Source of the DNA: Caulochytrium protostelioides
Taxonomy: Eukaryota; Chytridiomycota; Caulochytriomycetes; Caulochytriales; Caulochytriaceae
Assembly (NCBI GenBank): GCA_003615045.1
Contig: ML014240.1
Coordinates: forward strand, 1-53,216
DNA: 53,216 nt
Direction of reading: 5' to 3'
Position numbers and translations under genes: made by a program. The notes beneath the pieces are model-generated. The model had not been told where the DNA came from. It made no database searches and was given only the letters and a program-made list of their open reading frames with translations. This document shows positions 29,938-39,886 of the stretch, piece by piece. Position 1 is the stretch's first letter; the number at the start of each line of letters is the position of its first letter.

Positions 29938-31953
29938 ATGCTGACGGCAACGCGGCCGTCTGTCCCCGCTCCCGCCATGGCGTCGGCCTCCGCGCCGATC
30001 CGGCTGCTCGTCGGCACCTTCAATGTCGGCACCAAAGCCCTGACCTGGACGGCGTCCACGGCCGCGGCGTCCGCCGCCGCCGCGCCTGCCGCCGCGCCCA
30101 CCTCGACGGCGTCATCGCGCTCGCCGTCGCCGACCCCGTCCGCGTCGCCCACGCGGCCTTTGCTGGCGGCGGACGCGGCGCCGACGCCGCTGCCGCCGCT
30201 GCCGCCGTCGACGCCTACGGCCGCCGCCGCCGCCGCCGCCGCGCCCGCCACGCGCCCGCGGTTCGGCGACGAAGTGCTCCCGCCGCTCGAGCCGTGGCTG
30301 TCGATCGCGTCCGAGGCGGCGTCGGCGGCGCGCGACCCGGCGCGCCATGCGCCGCCGCACCTCGTGGTCCTCGCGCTGCAGGAGGTCATGACGCAGGGCG
30401 CGGCGCTGGGGCCATGGGTCCTGCGCCGCGAGCAGGCCGTCGGGCCCGGCGCCGTCGCCGCGCAGACCCGCCACCGCCTGCATCCCTGGGGTGCCGTCGT
30501 CGCCGCGGCGCTGCACGCGCTGTGGCCCGGCACCGTCTTCCGCGCCGCCGTCAGCCAGCGCATGGTCACGATGGGCCTGCTCGTCTTTGTCCGCGACGGC
30601 GCCGTCGCGTTCTCCCGGCTGACGCTCGGCGCCCTCGGCTCGGGCATGCTGGGCACCTATGGCAATAAGGGCGCCGTCGCCGTCGGCCTCGAGCACCTTG
30701 TGGCGCTTCCCGACGGCGTGGACGGCGTGGACGACGTCGGCAGGGGCGACGGCGCCGTCGGCGCCCCTGCCGCCGCATCGGAGCCCGACACGGCGGGGGT
30801 GCACCTGTGCTTCGTCGGCGCCCATCTGCACGCCCACGAAGGCGACCGGTATCGTCGCTGGCGCCATGACCAAGTCCAGGACATCCTGCACCACCTGGTC
30901 CTTGAGCCGGTGCCGCTCGATGGCCTCGAAGACCTGCGGCGGCCGCCGCCGCGCGCGGACGTCTCGACTGGCGCCCAGCGCATCCTAGACTATGACCTGG
31001 TCGTGCTGAGCGGCGACTTGAACTACCGCCTGGACCCGGGCCGCGTCGCCATGGCGCCTGCGCCCGCGGCCATGGCGCCGCTCACGGACGCCTCGATCCG
31101 CGAGCGCATCCTCCGCGCCGTCGCCGCCGACGCCGTCCCATGGCTGCTCTCCTGGGACGAGCTCTTACAGACGATGCGGTCGGCGCCGTCGCCGGCGCGC
31201 AAGCCGCCGGCGCTGGCCGCGGCTCCGCGCCCCGCGGGCGACGAGGCCGACACGGCGACGGCGCACGCGAGCGCCAGCGACGGCGCCAGCGAGACGTCGG
31301 GTGAACGGTCGCCGCTGCTCGGCGCGCCGGCGCCGGCGCCGGCGCCGCGCGCGCCCTCCGCGGTCGCGTGGTCTCGACGGCTGGGCGCCTGGCTCGCCGC
31401 GCTCGCCGGGCGCCGCGGCCCGCTGCTCGCCGCCGGGGCCCTCGAAGCGCCGATCCGCTTCCTTCCGACGTACAAGTTCAGCACGCACGCCGACGACTAC
31501 ACGCGGCGCGTCTACTCGCCGAAGCGTCTGCCCGCGTACTGCGACCGCATCCTCGTGCTGGCGCCCGCGGACCTCGACCCGGACGGCCGCGCCGGCGGCC
31601 CGCCCGCGCCCCTCGCCGCCGGGTACCTCCCGCGCGACGCGGTCGCCGACGCCGTCGTCTTGAAGCAGTATGGCGCGGACCACGGGCTGCACTGGAGCGA
31701 CCACAAGCCGCTCGCGCTGCGGATGGTCATTGCGCCGGCGCGGCTCGGACGCGCGGTGCGGCAGGCGCGTGGGCGTGGTGTGCCCGGCGCCGGCCGGCCC
31801 TTACCGCCGCTCGCGGCCTCGCATCGCGCCTTGATTGCCGCGACGCGCTGGATGCGTTGGCTCCGCTGGACGTTGCCGCACGTTGTCCTGCTCGCGATCC
31901 TGGTCGGCGTGGGCTGGACCGGGCTCTCGCCTTTCCTGGGGCGTCGCGTCTAA
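29938..31953 (+). CDS. Inositol polyphosphate 5-phosphatase, tail-anchored
   Basis: This is a 671-aa protein from the ATG at 29938; a second in-frame ATG at 29980 is also possible. The exonuclease-endonuclease-phosphatase fold is complete: GTFNVGT (Asn29), ALQEV (Glu149, metal ligand), TYGNKGAV, the family signature SGDLNYR (Asp360), LPAYCDRIL (Asp536) and WSDHKP (Asp588/His589). These are the hallmark residues of 5-phosphatases that remove the 5-phosphate from phosphoinositides or soluble inositol phosphates. Two low-complexity inserts occur near residues 45-105 and 415-475. There is no Sac1, SH2 or RhoGAP domain. The C-terminus ends in a hydrophobic stretch (VVLLAILVGVGWTGLSPFL) close to the stop, which suggests a tail anchor in an internal membrane. 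Confidence 0.9.
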   Translation: MLTATRPSVPAPAMASASAPIRLLVGTFNVGTKALTWTASTAAASAAAAPAAAPTSTASSRSPSPTPSASPTRPLLAADAAPTPLPPLPPSTPTAAAAAAAAPATRPRFGDEVLPPLEPWLSIASEAASAARDPARHAPPHLVVLALQEVMTQGAALGPWVLRREQAVGPGAVAAQTRHRLHPWGAVVAAALHALWPGTVFRAAVSQRMVTMGLLVFVRDGAVAFSRLTLGALGSGMLGTYGNKGAVAVGLEHLVALPDGVDGVDDVGRGDGAVGAPAAASEPDTAGVHLCFVGAHLHAHEGDRYRRWRHDQVQDILHHLVLEPVPLDGLEDLRRPPPRADVSTGAQRILDYDLVVLSGDLNYRLDPGRVAMAPAPAAMAPLTDASIRERILRAVAADAVPWLLSWDELLQTMRSAPSPARKPPALAAAPRPAGDEADTATAHASASDGASETSGERSPLLGAPAPAPAPRAPSAVAWSRRLGAWLAALAGRRGPLLAAGALEAPIRFLPTYKFSTHADDYTRRVYSPKRLPAYCDRILVLAPADLDPDGRAGGPPAPLAAGYLPRDAVADAVVLKQYGADHGLHWSDHKPLALRMVIAPARLGRAVRQARGRGVPGAGRPLPPLAASHRALIAATRWMRWLRWTLPHVVLLAILVGVGWTGLSPFLGRRV

Positions 31954-32540
31954 ATCGACCTGACCTCGGCCTCGGGTCGTCGACCCCTGCTCGTCGACCG
32001 CGTCGACCGCCCAAATTTAGTTACGATGATAGAAAATCACCTGAATTCCCAAACGAGTCGCCCCCTCCGGGTCACGGGGATGTGGATGGCCCTGCAAGGA
32101 AAAACGCCTTTTTCGGCGACTGGGGTCAGCGCCGAAGGGTCAGCGCCGAGACGGCGACTGATACGCCGTCGAGTCGAGGAGCTGCGTGCCCAACGCAATG
32201 GACGCCGCCGCGCCTTTCTCCAAGTAGACGACTGGCTCCCGGCCATTCAAGCCATTCCAAGCGGAGCGCAGCGGCCTTGGCGTTGACCGGCGGCGATCCG
32301 GCCATACCGCTGGCGGCCGCTCGATCCTGCTTCTCGGGCGAGTCACTGCGGTTCGCTGGGGGGTTCCTCGAGCGTCGGGGGGGTGCCGTGTCCGGCCTTC
32401 GCTGTCGCTCGTTCTCTTTGCCGCTGGCTGCGGCGCCATCGCCGCCATCGCCGTCGCCATCGCCATCGCCATCGCCGTCGCCATCGACGCCCGTGGCTGT
32501 GACTGAGGCGGTTGGCCCTCCTTTGCTCGCCTTGGCTCAG

Positions 32541-32576
<36 letters not shown>

Positions 32577-33533
32577 GACGCCGTGGACGCCCGCCACGCG
32601 CCGTCCCTCGCTCTCCCGCCGCGGCCGCCGCCGCGGCCGCCGCCGCCGCCGGAGCGGTCCGGACACCTGAGTCCGAGCCGCGGCGTGTACCCGTCGTGGG
32701 TCCGCCGCCGCCAGCTGTGGCCGCCGCCACCACCACCGCGACAGGGGGTCCGCCAGATCGTTGGCCACGGCCCGATCCAAGGGTTTCCGGCGTCTGAAAC
32801 AGCCCCCGTCGTCACCACGGCTGCCGGTCGTCTCGACGGTTCGCCTAGTTTCGAATGATCCGCCGGAGTCGTACGGTAAAGGCCGACACGAGAGGGTCAG
32901 GATCCATACGTTACGGTCGCCAGCTGACAGGTCCCTTCAGGCGCTGCATGTGAGCTCCGCTCTTCCAGGCTTCACCCCTTCCGGCATTTTTCATTGGCGG
33001 CCTTCGCATCGGCATACCCACCACCTCATTCACATCGACCGTCACCGAACGGCATTGAGCATTGACGACCACTCACGACCCACTCGCACATCACAGTGTC
33101 GTTGGCCTTGGTTGTACCCGCATCGTTGACCACGTGTCCTCGACCCGTGCTGCCTTACCATCCAGCGTGGGGCGAGCCAGAGCCAGAGTCCGAGTCACAG
33201 TCGCAGCCGTGCGTGATCGGGACAGCCCCGATCGACCGTCGGCAACGGCGTAGCGACCCAATGCCGGCACACCGCTGAGTGGGCTGGATCGATTGCGTCC
33301 GCCACGTGCGACCCACGTGCTGGCCACGTGTCCGCGCGGCCCCACGGTCCCGTCCTGACGAGGCGCCCGCGGGTCGGATCTTCTCCCTTCAGGGATCGCC
33401 CTCCCGGTTCTGCCGTTCACTCAGCCCCGTGCGCGGTTGGCGCGAGGGCCGATTCGCGGGATCTCCTGCCGCTCCTGGACCGCCGCGCCGTCGTTGACGG
33501 TCGCTGAGCGCTGTCCGGCTACTCGCCCTCAGG
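31954..33533. other. 1.6-kb intergenic region upstream of the copper ATPase
   Basis: No gene is supported, although a 496-codon frame overlaps its left half (31368-32858) out of frame with the phosphatase. It is Pro/Ala/Arg-rich with a (GCC)n run at about 32541-32574 and looks like a by-product of composition. The part from about 32850 to 33130 has lower GC. No copper-response element could be recognised with confidence. Confidence 0.45.
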
Positions 33534-34048
33534 ATGGCGGACCTGGCCTCCGCCGCGCCGTCCGCGCAGATCCTGACGACCCCGATGCTCCCCACGGCGG
33601 CATCCGGCATGCCCGTTCTCGCGGCGGCGACGCCTTCAGAACCGGCCGCCTCTGCTGGAGCCACCGCGCCCACAGAAGCCATGATCACCGAGTCGATCGG
33701 CGTGCATGGGATGACCTGCCAGTCATGCGTCCGCAGCGTCACCGCCGCGCTCGAAGCGCTGCCCGGCGTCCAGACCGTGCTCGTCTCTCTGACCCAGAAC
33801 CTGGCCACCATCGCGTACGACGCCCACCGCATCCAGCGGCACCGGCTTGAAGCCGCTATCAACGACATGGGCTTCGAAGCAAGCGCGCCCAACTCGGTCG
33901 TCGTGACGCCCGCGCGGCCCGAGATGGAAGCCGCCGCGGCGGCCGCGGCCGCGTCGGCGACGGCGTCGGCAGCCGCGCGGCTGTTCATAGATGACGACGG
34001 GCGCCCGCCATACTCGGCCAAGTACGAGCAGGAGCACGCCGCCTCCGC

Positions 34049-34082
<34 letters not shown>

Positions 34083-37000
34083 CCGCCGCCGCCCGTGGAC
34101 AGCCACTCGAGCGCGACGCGCACCGTCCACCTCGAAGTGGCCGGCATGACGTGCGGCAGCTGCGTCGCGACCATCGAGAACGGCCTCCGCGCCCTGCCGG
34201 CCGTGGTCTTCTGCAAAGTCTCGCTGCTGTCCGAGCGCGCCGAGATCCACGTGCGCAACGCGCTCGTGCTCTCAGACGCCGAGGTCGCCGAATGGGTCGA
34301 GCAGATGGGCTTCGATGCGAAGCCCATCAGCGTCGCGCGCACCGGCCACATCAATCTCCAGATCACGGGCATGACCTGCTCGTCCTGCAGCGGCACCATC
34401 GAGCGCGAGCTCATCAAGCTGCCGGGGATCACGTCCGTCTCGGTCAACCTGCTGGGCAACTGCGGCACGTTCGAGTATGACAAGCAGATCTGCGGCATCC
34501 GCGATATCATTGAAGCCATCGAGGGCCTCGGGTTTGACGCGGCGCTCTCGGACATGGGCTCCAAGGCCCAGGCCGAGAGTCTGCAGCGCACGCAGGAGAT
34601 TGAGGCCTGGCGCGCGGCCTTCTGGTCCACCTTCGCGCTGGCCCTGCCCGTGTCCATCATCTCCATGATTCTGCCCATGCTGTGGCCGCGCGTGAGCCAG
34701 ATCGAGCTGCTGCCCGGGCTGCTCCTCACAGACCTGGTGCAACTGCTGCTCACCGTACCCGTGCAGCTCGGTGCCGTCGGCCGGCGGTTCTACCGCTCGG
34801 CCTACAAGAGCGTCAGCCACGGCGCGTACACGATGGACGTGCTCGTGGCCATCGGGACGTCGATCGCGTTCCTCTTCAGCGTCATCAACATGGTCGTCGC
34901 CGTCTGCCATCAGCACCACCACCCGCAGATCTTTTTCGAGACGAGCACCACCCTCATCACCTTTATCAGCCTCGGCCGATGGCTCGAGAATTCGGCGAAG
35001 GCCAAGACCTCGCAGGCCCTCTCGGCGCTGCTGACGAGCGCGCCGACGAAGGCGATCCTGCTGGTGCCCACGGCGTCGGGAGAGTATGACGAGCGCGAGA
35101 TCCCGACCGAGTATGTCCAGGTGCACGACCTGCTCAAGATCCTGCCGGGCGAGCGGCTGCCCTCGGACGGCTGCGTCGTCTTTGGCGCGTCCGACGTCGA
35201 CGAGAGCCTCGTAACAGGCGAGCCGCTGCCGGTCATGAAGCGCGCCGGCGACGGCGTGATCGGCGGCACCGTCAACGGCTCGGGGCTGCTGCGCGTCCGC
35301 GCGACCCGCGTCGGCGCCGACACGACGCTCTCGCAGATTGTCAAGCTCATGCACGACGCGCAGACGAGCAAAGCTTCGATCCAGGGCTTCGCCGACCGCG
35401 TCGCGGGCGCCTTCGTCCCCGGCGTCCTCGCGCTCGGCGTCGGCACGTTTCTCGGCTGGATCCTCGTGCTTACGCTCACCGGCTGGCGGCCCGTGGCGCT
35501 CTTTGGCGACACCACGCGGTCCTCCACCCAGCACATCACGCCGCTCTCGGTCTGCATCAACCTCGCGATCTCGGTCATCTGCGTCGCGTGCCCCTGCGCG
35601 CTCGGCCTCGCAACGCCTACCGCCGTGATGGTCGGCACCGGCGTCGGCGCCCAGCAGGGCATCCTCATCAAGGGCGCTGGCAGTATCGAAGTCGCCGACC
35701 GCGTCACGACCGTCGTCTTTGATAAGACGGGCACACTCACTGAGGGCAACATGTCCGTGGTCACCTTCCGGCTCTACCACCCCGACCACCAAGCCGCGCT
35801 GCCCGGTGCGGCGGCGACGGCGACAGCCGCGCCCGAGAGTGTGTCGTCGGCGGACACGGCCGCATTGCCGACGCACGTGGACGGCACCACGTGGTACCGG
35901 GGCGCCGCAGACGCGGACGCGCTCTCGATCGAGCAAGCCTTCTTCCACCTCGTCGGCCAGGCCGAGACGTCCAGCGAGCACCCGATCGCGCGCGCTATCG
36001 TGCGGTTCGCCCACGAGATGGCCGGCGTGCCCGAAGCCGCGCCCAGCGCGCCCGCGTCCCCGGGCGCTTCGCCCCTGTCCGGCACGACCGCGGACGCCGG
36101 GCGCGACCGCAAGTGGAAGCGCAAGCCCGGGTTCCACGCGGAGCTCGTGGCCTTCGACAATACACCGGGCTCGGGCATCGCAGCGACGCTGCAGATGCAG
36201 GGCCATACCTACGCCGTGCGCATGGGCCATGCGGCGTTCTTGGAGGCCGCGTCGCACGACGACCAGGCAGGCGGCGGCGGCGGCGGCGGCACCGCCGTGC
36301 CGGCGTCGGTCCGCGAGCAGAAGGCCCAGAACGAGCGCATGGGCTACACGACGATCCTGGTCGCGATCAACGGCCACTTCGCCGGCCTGCTCGCGGTCGC
36401 CGACACGCTCAAGCCGGAGGCCGTGACGACGGTGCGCGCGCTCGGCCGGCTCGGCATCCATGTGGTCATGATCACGGGCGACCAGCAGGCCACGGCGGAT
36501 GTGATTGCGCGCGAGTGCGAGATCGAGATCGTGCACGCGGGCGTCTCGCCGATGGGCAAGAAGCATCTCGTCGAGCGCATGCAGCAGGCCGGTGAGATTG
36601 TCGCCATGATCGGCGATGGCATCAACGACTCGGCGAGTCTTGCCCAGGCCAATATGGGCATCGCCGTCCATGGCGGCACGGACATGTCCGTCCAGGCCTC
36701 CGATGTCGTGCTGATGCGCCCGGACCTGCTGGACCTCGTCGTCGCGATCGATCTGAGCAAAACCATTTTCCGCCGCATCCGTCTCAACTTCTTGTGGGCG
36801 ACGCTCTACAACCTCTTCATGATCCCGGTCGCCATGGGGCTCTGCGTGCCCTTCGGCGTCACGCTGCCTCCGATGGTTTCCGGGATGGCCATGTCGCTGT
36901 CCTCCGTCTCAGTCGTCGCGTCGTCGCTGCTGCTCAAGCAATATACGCGGCCCCGGTTCGACTTTGCAGGCGGCCAGTCGCGCCGCGCGGGCATGTTCGC

Positions 37001-37122
37001 TGCGGTCCGCCAGCGGCTCGCCAAGGCCGCGCCCGCGCCGCCGCCCGCGCCTCTGCTCACCTGCTCGAGCCAGGACAGCATCGCGCTCGACATCGAGATG
37101 GCCGAAATGACGGCGCTCATGG

Positions 37123-37154
<32 letters not shown>

Positions 37155-37526
37155 CCAGCAAGCCGCCACGGCGGCGCCCGCGACACGACGAGCATCGACC
37201 GTCTCAGCCAGCCGATGGCTACGTTCGCGAGCGCGCGGCACTTGGCAGTGCCGGACGGCGACGGCGACGGCGACGGCGACAGCGAGGACGCAGATCTGTC
37301 GGTTTCTCGTGGCGCGCTCCACGGGATCTGGGGCCAGGCCCACCGCTGGCTGCCGCGCCGCGCCGCGCGGCATCGCGCGATGGCGACCGCCGGGCCCGAG
37401 TCGGGCGTGATCACCCCGCAGCCGGGGATGCACCTCCCGCGGTTCCTGCGCCCCTCGGCCCTCTCCCCCAGCACCAGCCGCGACGGGTCCTCCGAGATGC
37501 TCTATATGCCGCTGAGTGGCTCCTGA
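33534..37526 (+). CDS. Copper-transporting P1B-type ATPase (Ccc2/ATP7 family)
   Basis: This is a 1,330-aa protein. There are three N-terminal heavy-metal-associated domains, each with the copper-binding motif: GMTCQSC (residues 59-65), GMTCGSC (204-210) and GMTCSSC (279-285). The ATPase core follows: TGEP at 561, the membrane copper site CPC at 686-688, the phosphorylated Asp730 in DKTGT, SEHP at 814-817 (the His conserved in P1B pumps), and GDGIND at 1027-1032. Several hydrophobic segments flank the core, as in the eight-helix family layout. It should pump Cu(I) into the Golgi lumen for multicopper enzymes, or out of the cell. Yeast Ccc2 has two metal-binding domains and human ATP7A/B six. 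The last 200 residues are a low-complexity cytosolic tail with a poly-Gly run. Confidence 0.95.
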
Positions 37527-37660
37527 AAGTGGGGATGCCACGAGCCCTTGGGCCATCGGGCGACATCGCCCCGTTTAGATGTATATGACTATTATGGAAG
37601 CACGGCACAGCCACGCCGCGGCACGCGCCGTCAAGGACAGCTCAGGCGAGGATGGCCGCG

Positions 37661-38913
37661 TTACGCGGCCGTGAGATGAGTGTACAGCAGGTACGCAGCG
37701 GCGACCAGCACGATGGGAATCAAGGAGAAGATGGGCGAGGAGCTGGCGGAGCCCATCAAGTCCGGCGGACGATCCAAGCGAAGCATACGAGGGGGGTCAG
37801 TTCGTGGTGGCGCGGAAGCCTCAAGTCGACGGTGGCCAGAGCGACGCTCGACGCGTCGTGACCGTGCCTTGGAGGCGATGCAGACGTTACCTTGTGGGCG
37901 GCGGCACCTTCACGGTGGTCTTGACCGCAGCCGCGGCCTTCTTGGCGGTGGACTTGGCCGCGTCCTTGACGTTCGACGGCTAGATCCGTCGCGTCAGGAT
38001 CACGCATATCAATCAACCATAAAGAAAACCAAGGGCGGTGAGTCGACGGCGACGGCGAAGCGTGAGCAGCGTGAGCCATGCTTAGCAAATGCAAGGAGAG
38101 GGGGTCGAACGTACCGTGGTGCCCACGACGCCAATCAGGTAGCGCTCCAGGAGCTCGTGGGCGTCCTGCGAGTGGCCGACCTCGTCGAAGGCCTCGGTGG
38201 CGTCCATCCCCGCCTGGTCGAACAGGACTTCCTCACCACCGGGGTGCTGTTATCCAAGCGAAAAAAAAAGCAGATGCCCATGCACGATGGCCGAAGAGAA
38301 GGAACACCCAGAGACGCAGTATGAGTCAGCGCATTCACAGGATCAGGATGAGGACAGCGCATCGGACCTGGGTCGAGCAGAGAGGCTCGGCGCCCTGGAT
38401 GCGGGGGGTTGGCCCTCCGCACGCCGACTTACATCGTTGACGAAGGCCGTCACATCGTAGACTTTGCCGTGGACGATGATCCACAGGTCATCGGGCGAGG
38501 CGTGCTCCTTCACCTGGCGACGCCGGTACGCCAGATCGTGTCCACGATCGTCACGACGGGAAAGCGTATCACATGAGAAAAGAACAGCAATGAAACGGCA
38601 TCCGGTGAGTCGGGGGGGTGTCGGTCTCGGGCCGCGACGAGGGCGGCCGGGGACCTGCCGTCCCTGCGGCGCGAGCCGCCCTGCGCGCAGGAGCCGCACG
38701 GGGCCGGGTCGATGTCCAACCGCCGTCTAGCGTGCGAGCCACTCGTCGGGCATGCGACGGGGGTGTGGTCGACCATCCGGAGCTTCTTTCGCCAGCGCCT
38801 AGGCTGGCGTGGACGGATCCCGCCGCGGGCGGCCATTCGCCGGACGCGAGCGGAGAAAGGGGCCAGCCGAGCGGCCGATCGCGTACCTGGCTCTCGGTAT
38901 ACATGTCGGCCAT
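37661..38913 (-). CDS. Cytochrome b5, five coding exons
   Basis: The gene can be assembled from five exons on the minus strand: 38887-38913, 38433-38513, 38115-38246, 37891-37979 and 37661-37742. Every junction is GT/AG (donors gtacgc, gtaagt, gtacgt, gtaacg). Intron lengths are 373, 186, 135 and 148 bp. The product is 136 aa and starts MADMYTESQ. Residues 10-36 give [17 protein letters not shown]. The fourth segment of the fold has HPGGEE with heme ligand His37, and GHSQDA carries the second ligand His61, at the usual spacing. An Ala/Lys hinge precedes a C-terminal membrane anchor ([16 protein letters not shown]) ending THLTAA. It is an ER electron carrier for desaturases and sterol or P450 enzymes. 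It lies 130 bp from the convergent copper ATPase stop. Confidence 0.92.
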
Positions 38914-39886
38914 GCTGGGCAGATGTTGCAATGAGCCGTCGCTCAGACGAAGCGGAGCCGCGAACGTTCTCGAGACTAGGGGGCTCTAGGTGCGGAGGAG
39001 CAGCGGAGGACGGGGGCGAGAGCCGTGGAGTCGTGGAGCCGTGAACGCGCGCGAGTATGGTCGGTGGTTGAAGGGGATTCCCGGCGTCCTGCGAAACGCC
39101 GTCCATCCATACCCATGAGGCGCCTCATGCGCTCCCCTTTCCCCGTGAGCGGCGATGCTTGAAGCCGTTCGAGGGCCACTTTCAGAGAAGCCGCCGCGAT
39201 CTCGCTGTCTAGCCGCGGCGGCTGGCGCGGGTGGCGAGCGACCCGCCGGAGGGCCGCCCGCTTGAGCCTCTCGCCGGCGGCGTTCTGGCCGCCGCCCTCC
39301 GGCGTTGCTGGCCACGACACGGGTCTGTGCGCACGCGCCGCGGCGGTCGCGTCGTCGCCGTCCGCCACGCGACGCGCCCGATCCCGCGGGACCGACGTCG
39401 CGTGAGTGCGAGAGCGTCAGCGTGCGCGTGCGCGTGTGTGCCGGCAGTATCCAGCGGCCGCCGCCGCCGCCGCTCACGCCGCCGCCGCCGCCGCCGCCGC
39501 CGACCCATCGCCGCGCGTGCCAGCGGAACGGCGGTCCACGACGCCGCTTCCGTCCCTGCGAAAGGTGGGCTGATGCCGCCGCTCCCCCGTGCCGCCCCCG
39601 CCACAACACCGCGGCGCAGCGGCAGAGACATCGCAGGGGTCCTCGTCGGCGTCGGGCGGAGCTTCGCCTCGGGTACCGCGACGGCGGGGCGTGCAGGCAC
39701 GTGGGCCGATCCCGGCCAGCCGCCTGACGGAACCGGATCGCAGCACAGATCCTACGCACACCGTTCATCAACAAGCCACCAGGCATCATACGCCGCTCTC
39801 TGTTGTCTACACGAGGTCTATGTGGGATCTAAAACGACGCAGCCGCATCGCGCGGCAAGGCAAGGATGCGCCTCGCCACGCGGCGG
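38914..39886. other. Intergenic region
   Basis: Just under 1 kb between the cytochrome b5 start and the stop of the b561-like gene. No gene is recognised. A GCC repeat lies at about 39470-39500. It should hold the cytochrome b5 promoter and the b561-like 3' UTR. Confidence 0.45.

Noticed and set aside
31368-32858. 496-codon plus-strand frame overlapping the phosphatase end
   Set aside because: Out of frame with the phosphatase for its first 195 codons, then repeat-driven Pro/Ala/Ser runs.
34272-36671. 799-codon minus-strand frame opposite the copper ATPase
   Set aside because: The opposite strand encodes a fully motif-complete P-type ATPase; the antisense frame is Arg/Asp/His-rich by-product.
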